From a virus: a DNA stretch of 26,484 nt. Position numbers and translations under genes: made by a program. The notes under the pieces are model-generated. The model saw only the letters and a list, made by a program, of their open reading frames with translations, was not told the DNA's origin and did not search any database. The DNA lies in the IMG/VR virus record IMGVR_UViG_3300048672_000154, positions 1 through 26,484 of that record, one strand, 5' to 3'. Positions 1 to 7,612 of the stretch are shown here, one piece after another. Every line of letters begins with the position of its first letter. Within the stretch, counting starts at the first letter, position 1.

Positions 1-21
1 TCAATCATAGGAGTTTAACAA

Positions 22-531
22 ATGCGTTATTCTGCATCTTGGTCTTCAATTACAAGTGACACTGGCACTGCTGATGGATCATCTTTAACCAGTAACAAAT
101 ACCCAATGGAAATCGTTGGAGGTAGTAGCACACAACGTGTCGCTATTAATGAGGTGTTTATTGGGGGCGAGGCTTCGGCTACTAGTTCTCCAATGGTCAT
201 GCGTCTTGGACGTGATTCTACTATTGCTGTAACAGCGACTAGCGCAGGTAATGCTTTGCTTCTTGCAATGGATGCTTCTGCTACTGCGCCAGCATCAATT
301 CCTTCGCTAGTGCAGTCGGCCACAACCAATCCCACTCGTAGTACGACTCTTGGTCGTCTGCTAGCATTATCATTTAATGCTTATGGTGGTATTGCTCGTT
401 GGCAAGCACGATTTGGTGAAGAAATTTGCATGGTTGGAAACACTGCCTCTCTTGGTGCTATTTCGTTATCATCCTTCACTGGTAGCACTGCTGCTAGCAC
501 ATCTGGACACATTGTTCTTGAAGTAGCGTAA
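22..531 (+). CDS. Hypothetical phage virion-associated protein
   Basis: A 169-residue protein with no family I can name. It is rich in Ser, Thr, Ala and Gly and has alternating hydrophobic residues, which suggests a beta-rich structural protein. No signal peptide or membrane segment is visible. The ATG at 22 has a good Shine-Dalgarno site (TAGGAG, around 8-13). It is followed after 3 bases by the tail-fibre-like gene at 535 and lies at the head of a run of virion genes, so a capsid decoration or tail appendage role is the best guess. That role rests on position only. Confidence 0.7.
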   Translation: MRYSASWSSITSDTGTADGSSLTSNKYPMEIVGGSSTQRVAINEVFIGGEASATSSPMVMRLGRDSTIAVTATSAGNALLLAMDASATAPASIPSLVQSATTNPTRSTTLGRLLALSFNAYGGIARWQARFGEEICMVGNTASLGAISLSSFTGSTAASTSGHIVLEVA

Positions 532-534
532 GAA

Positions 535-1545
535 ATGGCCGATACCAAAATCAGTGCTCTAACGGCGGTTGCGACTGCCGCAGATACTGACGAGTATGCC
601 ACCAATCAGGGCGGTACGAGTAAGAGAACTACTCGCGCCGTCCTGATGACGAACCCTCTTTTCCCCAGCTACAACGATCACACGACGATTGCGGACCCCT
701 CTGCCCCATCTGACGGGACCCTCCGGGTCTATGCTAAGAAGATTGCGCAGAGGCACTTCCTTAAAATGATTGGTCCAGCAGGTGTAGATACAGCCCTGCA
801 GACTGCGGTCTTCCAGAACCGGATTCTGATGTATGTGCCTTCGACCGGCACCACAGGGACCGGATCGGGAACGGGTTGGGGGCCGGTGTGGACTTCTGGC
901 GGCACCGTCAGCCACCCTACCCCTGCTACCACCGCCCCGGCAATCTCCAACCAGATGCGCCGGACGAGGTATGCAAACGTCGCCACCACGACGAATCAGA
1001 CGCTGGGTATAAAAGCTGCAGCCGCTGATACGTTGAACTACTGGATCGGAAATGCGGCGGGTCTGGGTGGATTCTTCTACGCCGCCCGCTTCATTGTAGA
1101 GTTGTACCCGGCATCGACGGTACGCATCTTCGCCGGACTTGTGGCGTCGTCTTCCACCTATGTTGTCGCCAGTGACACAGTGATCAACAACACCTGCGGA
1201 CTCTGGCATGACACAACCGACCCGAGTACTGGTGCGGGTGCCTTTAATTTCGTCACACGCAATACCGCCACCACGACGAAACAGCAGATCACACTCTCAA
1301 ACGCAATTGCAGAGGGCAACGGTTACGACTTCTACATGTTCTGCGCGCCCAATGGTAGCACGATCTACTGGCGGCTCGATGATATCGTGAACGCTGTGAC
1401 GTACGAGGGGAACACTGGCACGACGCTCCCGACCAATACCGCGTTCATGGGCCCGCAGTGCGCCATGTCTAACGGGACGGCAAATACCACCGTCACGACT
1501 TCAGCAATCGGCATCGCCGGGGTATACACAGAAGCTGATCGGTAG
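535..1545 (+). CDS. Tail-fibre-like protein, GC-rich, probably acquired
   Basis: A 336-residue protein. The N-terminus (ADTKISALTAVATAADTDEY, then a QGGTSKRTT stretch) resembles the short anchoring segment at the start of many phage tail fibres. The rest is Thr/Gly/Ala-rich and beta-like, with no catalytic motif visible. Base composition stands out: I count 42 G+C in the 60 bases at 841-900, against 20 of 60 at 1621-1680 in the next gene. That fits an exchanged receptor-binding module. Its stop (TAG, 1543-1545) overlaps the GTG start of the next gene by one base, so it is fitted neatly into the operon. Receptor binding is inferred, not shown. Confidence 0.65.
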   Translation: MADTKISALTAVATAADTDEYATNQGGTSKRTTRAVLMTNPLFPSYNDHTTIADPSAPSDGTLRVYAKKIAQRHFLKMIGPAGVDTALQTAVFQNRILMYVPSTGTTGTGSGTGWGPVWTSGGTVSHPTPATTAPAISNQMRRTRYANVATTTNQTLGIKAAAADTLNYWIGNAAGLGGFFYAARFIVELYPASTVRIFAGLVASSSTYVVASDTVINNTCGLWHDTTDPSTGAGAFNFVTRNTATTTKQQITLSNAIAEGNGYDFYMFCAPNGSTIYWRLDDIVNAVTYEGNTGTTLPTNTAFMGPQCAMSNGTANTTVTTSAIGIAGVYTEADR

Positions 1546-2519
1546 TGGCTGATCGCTATCTCCTCGAATCAGGAGCACCTGATGGTTATCAGCTAGAAGA
1601 TGCTAGTGGTGTTCTTCTACTTGAAGGATTAAATCCACTAAATTTTTCTAAAGACTCTGCTAATCATAGAGGGATTAGCGACAAAAGACCACACTTCTAT
1701 AATCCTGTAATTGATGTACGGAATCATTTAGCCAATGCAATTCCGCCTGCATCATCAGGGATTACTCGTGCTCCATTAGTATTTAATCCACATGCACGGA
1801 GTCCTAAACATCAACTAATTGAGGATTGGTCTAGTCCAATTCTGCTGTTTGAATTAGCAACAGCACCGCAAGCCCCCTTTGTTAATGAGTTCTTTGAGTC
1901 TGCCGGAACTCATAAAAGAGATATCAGATCAGATGTATTTGAAAATACACTAGTTAGATATTTAAATCCAGTCCAAGAAGGACTGGTTGAACTCTACCAA
2001 GCGGGTGATTATAGAAAAAAATATGTTAATCTTATTTTTGACTATAACCTACTTACTAACACACTTGCGGTTCAAGGTTCAGTTAGTGGTTCATTAGCAT
2101 ATACAAATCTTAATGATACCTTAAGTGCCAGTGGAACTACGACAATTGTCGGCACACTAGCCACCACTAATGCAAATGATACATTGTCTGCATCAGGTAC
2201 TACCACAGTAACAGGCACTCTTGCTACTACAAATGCAAACGACACACTAAGTGCTTCAGGATCAGTTGGTTCACCAGTCGATGGTACATTAGCGTACACG
2301 AACAACAATGATACTTTGTCAGCTAGTGGAAGTCCAGTTATTGTTGGCACATTAGCAACGACAAATGCGAATGATACTCTTGCTGCGTCTGGAACAACCA
2401 CTGTTTTAGGAACGTTAGCAAGAACTAACAATAATGATACTTTGGCGGCTTCCGGCACAGTCGGTAATCCTGCTGCAACAAGATCACAACTACCACTAAC
2501 AGGGGCGGGACAAACATAA
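1545..2519 (+). CDS. Virion protein with six 21-residue tandem repeats
   Basis: A 324-residue protein starting at GTG 1545, which overlaps the previous stop. Residues 1 to about 175 hold a non-repetitive domain that I do not recognise. From about residue 182 to 307 there are six repeats with the core GTLAxTNxNDTLxASG, joined by short variable Thr/Val/Gly linkers, followed by a short tail. Alternating hydrophobic and small polar residues suggest a beta-strand repeat stalk. Stacked repeats of this kind are common in phage fibre or adhesin-like proteins. It ends in a TAATG overlap with the next gene. No enzyme motif is visible. A tail-appendage stalk is the likely role. Confidence 0.65.
   Translation: MADRYLLESGAPDGYQLEDASGVLLLEGLNPLNFSKDSANHRGISDKRPHFYNPVIDVRNHLANAIPPASSGITRAPLVFNPHARSPKHQLIEDWSSPILLFELATAPQAPFVNEFFESAGTHKRDIRSDVFENTLVRYLNPVQEGLVELYQAGDYRKKYVNLIFDYNLLTNTLAVQGSVSGSLAYTNLNDTLSASGTTTIVGTLATTNANDTLSASGTTTVTGTLATTNANDTLSASGSVGSPVDGTLAYTNNNDTLSASGSPVIVGTLATTNANDTLAASGTTTVLGTLARTNNNDTLAASGTVGNPAATRSQLPLTGAGQT
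2088..2465 (+). repeat. Six in-frame tandem repeats of 63-69 bp
   Basis: Copies start near 2088, 2151, 2214, 2283, 2346 and 2409, giving spacings of 63, 63, 69, 63 and 63 bases. The protein core (GTLA-T-N-NDTL-ASG) is strongly kept while many codons differ synonymously between copies. The array is therefore old and held by selection on the protein, not a recent slippage product. The 69-base unit carries a two-residue longer linker. Confidence 0.9.
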
Positions 2520-2839
2520 TGGCAAGTCGTAACTTATTTTGGCCAGGGGCAACAACATCTATTAATGCCACTACCACTACAGCCAATGCTGCACTACCAC
2601 GAGCTGGTGGAGTAATCAGATTGGCAAATACTGGATCAACGGCAGTATTTGTTGTGTTGGGCACATCTGGTGTAACAGCAACATTATCAACTGGTTTCCC
2701 TATTCTGCCAGGAACGGCCGAACTATTTACAAGCGCACAGGATCGTGCTGGAAGTAGTCAGTCTCCCACTCATTTTGCCGCTATTACAGAAACCGGCACT
2801 TCGAGAGTTTCAGCAACCATCGGTGAAGGTGAACTTTAA
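2519..2839 (+). CDS. Small beta-rich virion protein
   Basis: A 106-residue protein with a start translationally coupled to the upstream stop (TAATG at 2517-2521). It is rich in Ala, Thr, Gly and Ser, with short hydrophobic beta-like strands (IRLANTG, AVFVVLG) typical of small decoration or fibre-associated folds. No cysteine cluster, membrane helix or catalytic motif is visible. It lies between the repeat protein and the lyase-like gene, so a role as a structural or adaptor piece of the tail appendage is plausible but unproven. Confidence 0.6.
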   Translation: MASRNLFWPGATTSINATTTTANAALPRAGGVIRLANTGSTAVFVVLGTSGVTATLSTGFPILPGTAELFTSAQDRAGSSQSPTHFAAITETGTSRVSATIGEGEL

Positions 2840-3849
2840 TGTCTCGTATTAGGAGTAGACGTAGAGCGTTTAATCGTCTGCATAGTCTCCCAATACCTCC
2901 AGTACAAGCCGCTCCATCAGTTCCTACTATCGAAAGTATTCACGCCGACACTCCATTTTCTAGTATGATTGGCTATGTCCAACTATTGGGTGGAAGTCAA
3001 TCGCTATCTTCAGTTAATGAAAGTACAGGTATTGTACAAACTGCTGGAACTGGATTTGGTGGTAATGCTAAGAGTCAAATTAACATTGGTGGAACTAACA
3101 CATGGATGCGTTTTGGGAAGATTGCTGATCCAGTAACACCGTCTAGAACTGTTATTGCATGTGCTGGACAGGCACAAGATGGTCCTACCTTTGGACATGC
3201 GGCTCGTTGTGAGATGGGATTTGGCAATGCACCAGTAAACCAAGAAGGTACTACTTACTGGTATGCTATAGAAACCTACATGCCTTCCAGTCGATACAAT
3301 GAAGGTAATGGAGTTATTCTACAGACTCACGTTAATGACCCTGGTGGTCCGGCAACTGGTCCCTTTACATTAGGATTCTTAGGTGGTATTTTCCCTAATC
3401 CTGGTGTCGGCATTGATTTGTATCGTTATCCTATTGGTGGACCTAACAATGAGTATTATCCCTGGATTACTGATAATCTAGGTTTTGCTGGTAATTCTGT
3501 GACATTGAACCAATCAATGACATCAGACAGATTGTGTGATTTTGTACAAGGAACTTATACCGACAGATGGCATAAATGGATTTTTAAGTACAGAGGATCA
3601 AAAGGAACTGGCACTGCTGGGATGCTATTAGGTTGGTTAAATGGTACTCAAGTTCTAAACCTAACTAATTTAGCAATTGGTGTGGCAGATACCACACAAG
3701 GAACATATCCAACTGATTATGTCAAATTTGGATTTGACGTAGATTCAGGAGCAACTACCACAGGTAGTTATGCGTTAGTGCGCTCTAGTCATTTAGTATT
3801 AGATAACGGTTCTTACACTGAACCACAAATTAGGGCGTTATTAACATGA
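2839..3849 (+). CDS. Putative polysaccharide lyase / depolymerase
   Basis: A 336-residue protein that resembles the heparin-lyase-I-like polysaccharide lyase family (jelly-roll fold). The supporting pattern, in order, is an R-x-E at about 123-125, a GTTYWYAIETYMP strand at about 137-149, ILQTH at 160-164, a WHKW segment at 244-247, and a W-x-N-G strand (GWLNGTQVL) near 265-273. In that family these positions line the sugar-binding groove. An Arg-rich N-terminus (SRIRSRRRAFNR) precedes the domain and may anchor the protein. If correct, it would cleave capsule or exopolysaccharide at the cell surface during adsorption. No secretion signal is visible, as expected for a virion component. A non-catalytic lectin-like domain is the main alternative. 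Confidence 0.55.
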   Translation: MSRIRSRRRAFNRLHSLPIPPVQAAPSVPTIESIHADTPFSSMIGYVQLLGGSQSLSSVNESTGIVQTAGTGFGGNAKSQINIGGTNTWMRFGKIADPVTPSRTVIACAGQAQDGPTFGHAARCEMGFGNAPVNQEGTTYWYAIETYMPSSRYNEGNGVILQTHVNDPGGPATGPFTLGFLGGIFPNPGVGIDLYRYPIGGPNNEYYPWITDNLGFAGNSVTLNQSMTSDRLCDFVQGTYTDRWHKWIFKYRGSKGTGTAGMLLGWLNGTQVLNLTNLAIGVADTTQGTYPTDYVKFGFDVDSGATTTGSYALVRSSHLVLDNGSYTEPQIRALLT

Positions 3850-4082
3850 GTGAATTAGATATCCTAAAATGGATTGTACTAGGAGCACTTGGTTTGATTT
3901 CATGGTTTCTCCAGCATAATTTAGCTGACACTAAAGAACGCATCACGCATCTTGAAAATGATATTCAAGGTATGCGTCGAGACTATCTGCACAAAGATGA
4001 TTTCAAAGAATTCAAGACAGAACTTCGTGCAATGTTTGAAGAACTACGAAAAGATATTCGAGCAGTAAATGAGAAAAGTTAG
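3846..4082 (+). CDS. Membrane-anchored coiled-coil protein
   Basis: A 78-residue protein with one N-terminal hydrophobic helix (about residues 6-23, ILKWIVLGALGLISWFL) followed by a long charged helix with coiled-coil character (about 28-75). It starts in an ATGA overlap with the lyase-like gene. This architecture recalls small phage membrane proteins of the XhlA/holin-associated kind and some spanin-like proteins, but there is no diagnostic motif. It is the only holin-like candidate in the rightward operon. No endolysin is recognised nearby, so a lysis role stays speculative. Confidence 0.6.
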   Translation: MSELDILKWIVLGALGLISWFLQHNLADTKERITHLENDIQGMRRDYLHKDDFKEFKTELRAMFEELRKDIRAVNEKS

Positions 4083-4320
4083 ATGGCCAGGTGAATGGAA
4101 GGTAGTCTGCGACGTGTGCGGATTCCAATACGCCAGCACAGAAGTGAAGAAGCGTTGGGACGGTGCCGTCGTTTGTGAACGTGACTGGAATGTACGTCAT
4201 CCTCAAGACTTCCTGCGTGTGCGTGGAGAAAAGGAAACTCCTCCTATTGTCAGGCCAGAGCCCACAGATACTTTTGTCTCAGTGACGTATCCATTTCCTC
4301 TTGATCCGGCGACACACTAA
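4069..4320 (+). CDS. Small zinc-ribbon-like phage protein
   Basis: An 83-residue protein. A CDVCG knuckle at about residues 14-18 is followed by WDGAVVCERDW near 30-40 and then RHPQDF. The C-x2-C pair plus a later Cys and conserved Trp/His residues suggest a small zinc-binding fold. I recognise the general pattern from small phage proteins found next to tail genes, with no known function. The ATG at 4069 overlaps the preceding gene by 14 bases and the stop shares a base with the next ATG (TAATG), so it is translationally coupled on both sides. Confidence 0.65.
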   Translation: MRKVRWPGEWKVVCDVCGFQYASTEVKKRWDGAVVCERDWNVRHPQDFLRVRGEKETPPIVRPEPTDTFVSVTYPFPLDPATH

Positions 4321-5036
4321 TGACTACTTCCGCTACCACGATTTATGAACTAAGTCGAGACAATTTAATTAAAGCCGCACTGCGAAAGATCGGTGCGTTG
4401 GCTGCTGGAGGCACACCTACAGCCGAAGACCTAACCAATGGACAGACAGCTTTAAATTCTTTAATTGCTCTCTTCCAGGGGTTGGGTTTAACTATTTGGA
4501 AAAGACGTGAGACTGATATCACTCTTGTGGCTTCACAACGAGACTACACAATTGGTATCGGTCAAACTATTAACCAAGCATTTCCACTTCGTATTGAGTC
4601 TGCTGTACTGCTAACCACAGCAACAGGTAATAGACAAGATATGGACATTTTAAGTCTTACAGAATTTAGTCTTCTTAATTCAAGCACGACAGGCAATCCA
4701 GTAAACATCACATACACTCCTAAAGTTAATCTAGGTGTGTTGTCTGTGTGGCCTAAGCCAGATGCGACAATCGCTGCTGCTGCAACCATTCATTTGATTT
4801 ACCGAACAGCATTTGAGGGTTTCACTTCTGCGGCTGAAACTCCAGACTTCCCACAGGAATGGCAATTGCCCCTGATCTATGGGGCGGCTGTCTTGCTGGC
4901 TCCTGAATATGGCGTGCCACTTAACGACCGCAACCAGCTAGTCAAAGAGTACACGATGTACTTGGATATGGCTGTTGGTGCTACTCAAGGTGAAGACGAA
5001 AGCATTTTCTTCCAGGTGGATAATAATGGCGTTTAA
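4320..5036 (+). CDS. P22 gp4-like head-to-tail adaptor (tail accessory factor)
   Basis: A 238-residue protein resembling the P22 gp4 tail accessory factor family. It has an alpha-helical N-terminus (ELSRDNLIKAALRKIGAL, then ALNSLIALFQGLGLTIWKR) and a beta-rich middle, and ends in a helical region with FPQEWQLPLIYGAAVLLAPEYG. That layout is characteristic of these podoviral adaptors. In P22, gp4 binds under the portal after packaging and is the platform for gp10. It is longer than P22 gp4 (about 166 residues). The gp10-like gene follows directly, matching P22 order. Start is at the TAATG overlap. Confidence 0.75.
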   Translation: MTTSATTIYELSRDNLIKAALRKIGALAAGGTPTAEDLTNGQTALNSLIALFQGLGLTIWKRRETDITLVASQRDYTIGIGQTINQAFPLRIESAVLLTTATGNRQDMDILSLTEFSLLNSSTTGNPVNITYTPKVNLGVLSVWPKPDATIAAAATIHLIYRTAFEGFTSAAETPDFPQEWQLPLIYGAAVLLAPEYGVPLNDRNQLVKEYTMYLDMAVGATQGEDESIFFQVDNNGV

Positions 5037-6657
5037 GAAAGCTCCTGAACAGGATACCTACTCCACTGTTGAATTCCCCATCTTTGGAGGAAACAATCAA
5101 CGTGGGTTTCCTGGTACTTTAGGAACTGATGACACAGCAAAAGATTTTAGAATAGTTAATCTTATTCTGGAGCGTGAAACCAATACTATTACTAAAGAAC
5201 AAAACTACAGTTTTATTACAAGACCAGGAACAAAAACAGCACTGACAGCTCCTATTTCTGGAGGCGTAACTAGTACAATTCACGCCATGTATTGGTGGGG
5301 ATCAGCCTCAACTAATGGTAGATTAATCATAGTTTCAGCGGATAGTACAAGTAGTCCAGCAGACTTAGATATTCATTCATATGATCCTCCAGCCAGTGCA
5401 ACAGATAGTACATGGCAATTAAATACTACGTATGATAAAGCATTTCCTAGCGGAATTGTTGTAGATGCTACAGCAGGCTTAGTAAAAACTAAAATATCCT
5501 TTGCCGAATTCCAGTATGATTCTGGGGCAGTTGATCTAGTTATCTCAGATGAAATTGGTGGTAAATTAGTAAAAATTACTCAGGCTGGAGCACTAACCAC
5601 TTGTGCAGATGCTGATTATCCTGCTGGATTAATTGATATTAAACATATTGATGGTTACTTAGTAGGTATTAAACCAGGAACAGCCGATATTTATAATAGT
5701 GATTTAAATAATCCATTCTCATGGACTGCTGGTAATTTTATTTCAGCAGAGCAGTATGGAGATACAGCAAAAGCATTAGGTACACATCACAATTATATTG
5801 TGATATTTGGAACTCAATCTATTGAATTTTTGTATGATGCCGGAATTGCAACCGGTTCTCCTTTCCAACGAAATGTATCCTATTCTAAACAAATTGGATA
5901 TGTGGGAGGATTAGCACAACATGGCGATCAATTGTTCTTTCTTGGACAAGCGCGTGATGGTTCTGTAGACCTATATGTAATGGAGAATACGGATGTAAAA
6001 GCAGTCGGTGGAGGATTAGCACAACAAGTATTGATGCAGTTTTTTTATGGAGCTGACGATGCTTTTTCTCTTGATCCTTATGTAATGACGTGCACAATTG
6101 TAAATTGTCCAAAAACAGGACATAATTTTTATTCATTGTCTTATGTACCTCCTACTGGAGCAAAATCTTTTGTATTCGATTTAAAGACCTTTGTGTGGAG
6201 CGAGTGGAAATATAGTAATAATCCTTCTTGGGGAATTAGATATTCTGCATCCTTTCAAACAGTATATCCATTAAGGCACTTCAGTTTGGTTCTTGCACGA
6301 GAGACTAATACATCCATTCTCACTTTTGATCCAAGTTTATTTCAGGATGTTGGGGCCACTCTAACTTGGAATCTTCAAACTGATTTACAAGATTTTGGAA
6401 CTATCAATCAGAAATCCATGCATCGTTTATCTTTCTATACAGATAAACCAACTACTAGTAGAACAGTATCTATCCAATGGACAGACGATGACTACCAGAA
6501 TTATAATACAGCAGTCACAGTGGATTTAAATCAGGAATTACCAGCTATTCGTAGACTAGGTAGATTTCGTAGACGTGCCTTGAAACTCACTGGAACATTC
6601 AATGATGATTTCCGTTTGTTTAAAATTGAATGTGATATTAATAAAGGTGGACATTAA
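5026..6657 (+). CDS. P22 gp10-like packaged DNA stabilisation protein
   Basis: A 543-residue protein resembling P22 gp10, the tail-hub component that seals the packaged head. Visible signs are the start (FPIFGGNNQRGFPGTL, then a TRPGTK motif), a long series of beta-strand blade-like repeats (GGKLVKI, IDGYLVGIKPGT), and a C-terminal beta region ending near RLGRFRRRALKL. I chose ATG 5026 because AGGTGG lies 6 bases upstream. The frame stays open upstream to 4975, but that part lies inside the gp4-like gene. It overlaps that gene by 11 bases and the next by one. Confidence 0.78.
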   Translation: MAFKKAPEQDTYSTVEFPIFGGNNQRGFPGTLGTDDTAKDFRIVNLILERETNTITKEQNYSFITRPGTKTALTAPISGGVTSTIHAMYWWGSASTNGRLIIVSADSTSSPADLDIHSYDPPASATDSTWQLNTTYDKAFPSGIVVDATAGLVKTKISFAEFQYDSGAVDLVISDEIGGKLVKITQAGALTTCADADYPAGLIDIKHIDGYLVGIKPGTADIYNSDLNNPFSWTAGNFISAEQYGDTAKALGTHHNYIVIFGTQSIEFLYDAGIATGSPFQRNVSYSKQIGYVGGLAQHGDQLFFLGQARDGSVDLYVMENTDVKAVGGGLAQQVLMQFFYGADDAFSLDPYVMTCTIVNCPKTGHNFYSLSYVPPTGAKSFVFDLKTFVWSEWKYSNNPSWGIRYSASFQTVYPLRHFSLVLARETNTSILTFDPSLFQDVGATLTWNLQTDLQDFGTINQKSMHRLSFYTDKPTTSRTVSIQWTDDDYQNYNTAVTVDLNQELPAIRRLGRFRRRALKLTGTFNDDFRLFKIECDINKGGH

Positions 6658-7217
6658 TGGTATTTCGTGTTGGTCCAATTAAGTTAGATAGTGCTTCTCC
6701 ATTCACAAAACAAGAATGGAATCAGCAGGTATTGGATCAACTTAAAGACTTATATAACGGTATTGGTTTTGGTGGAATTTTATCTTGGAATTCCGCTGGT
6801 AATGTTGTTATTGCTAAACCTACAAGTGGGACAACACTAGCTCTTAATCAAGCTAATGGAGCCACATATGGATATGGAATTACTTCAACTAATGGAAATT
6901 CGTCTAGTACATATTTAGAGCAAACTAGTGTTTGTATTTGGAAATGGACAAATACAGCAACAACAGGAACTTTAGTTTTAGATGTTGGCGGAACAACAGC
7001 ATTTTCAGTAGATACTGGACAAATATTCACATTTGCAAAGCACCATATGCAAGCACCAATTACTGTGGCTTCTCTCCCAGCAGCAGCGGCTGGTAATAAA
7101 GGTGCTAGGTATTTTGTATCTGACGCCAATGCTACTGCATTTGCCTCAGTTGTTGCTGGAGGCGGTGCTAACATTATTCCTGTATATAGCGATGGAACTA
7201 ATTGGAGGATTGGATAA
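6657..7217 (+). CDS. Short tail fibre or tail-needle candidate
   Basis: A 186-residue protein. The C-terminal 40 or so residues (GARYFVSDANATAF, GGGANIIPVYSDGTNWRIG) match a pattern common at the ends of phage fibre and appendage proteins. The N-terminus holds a short helix (KQEWNQQVLDQLKDLYNGI) that could trimerise or anchor. It sits directly after the gp10-like gene, where P22 has its tail needle gp26, so a needle or central-tip fibre is a reasonable guess from synteny. I see no strong long coiled coil, which argues against a true gp26 homologue. TAATG overlaps occur at both ends. Confidence 0.6.
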   Translation: MVFRVGPIKLDSASPFTKQEWNQQVLDQLKDLYNGIGFGGILSWNSAGNVVIAKPTSGTTLALNQANGATYGYGITSTNGNSSSTYLEQTSVCIWKWTNTATTGTLVLDVGGTTAFSVDTGQIFTFAKHHMQAPITVASLPAAAAGNKGARYFVSDANATAFASVVAGGGANIIPVYSDGTNWRIG

Positions 7218-7603
7218 TGGACCTTAAGTTTGAGAATCCTGGACTAGGTCAATTACTCAGTGGTTTCAAATCCAAACACTTTGGAACTGATGAAAAGTTC
7301 AATGAGAACAATGATGGTATTGGTTACATGAACAATGATGGTTATCTTGGAGGCATGTATAAAAACAGCCTAGGCAAGACATCTCTATATGGTGGCAAAG
7401 AATTCAAAACCAATCTTATAGACAATCTAGTTGATGTTGGATTGATTCTGGGACTAGTGTCAGGCTATGGTGGAATTAAACCTATGGCTTTGCCAGAAGC
7501 TATCTTAAAGAATGGTAACAGTGAATATGCACTTGGGCTAGTGCCTCCGATCCCTAATGTGACACCTGCGACATTGGCGTTGCAGTATCGTAAGAAATTT
7601 TAA
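7217..7603 (+). CDS. Conserved-looking phage protein, unknown function
   Basis: A 128-residue protein. I chose ATG 7217 because it forms the TAATG overlap used throughout this operon; the frame is open to an ATG at 7202. Distinct motifs are NENNDGIGY (about 30-38), GGMYKNSLGKTSLYGG (about 46-61), GLVSGYGGIKP (about 80-90) and LVPPIPNVTP near 109-118. The spacing of Gly-Tyr-rich strands gives a beta-rich impression. I recall similar patterns in unannotated phage proteins but can name no function. By position it matches P22 gp14, an assembly factor, but I see no clear sequence likeness. Confidence 0.55.
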   Translation: MDLKFENPGLGQLLSGFKSKHFGTDEKFNENNDGIGYMNNDGYLGGMYKNSLGKTSLYGGKEFKTNLIDNLVDVGLILGLVSGYGGIKPMALPEAILKNGNSEYALGLVPPIPNVTPATLALQYRKKF

Positions 7604-7612
7604 GGAATACAC

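Noticed and set aside
559-1209. Minus-strand ORF of 216 codons
   Set aside because: It lies opposite the GC-rich fibre-like gene, has a Arg/Gly-rich low-quality composition and no partner genes on that strand; it is a frame shadow of high GC DNA.
2072-2458. Minus-strand ORF of 128 codons with repeats
   Set aside because: Its repeats are the reverse reading of the in-frame tandem repeats of the plus-strand gene.
2088-2465. Possible CRISPR-like array
   Set aside because: Repeats are contiguous, 63-69 bases, protein-coding and without unique spacers.
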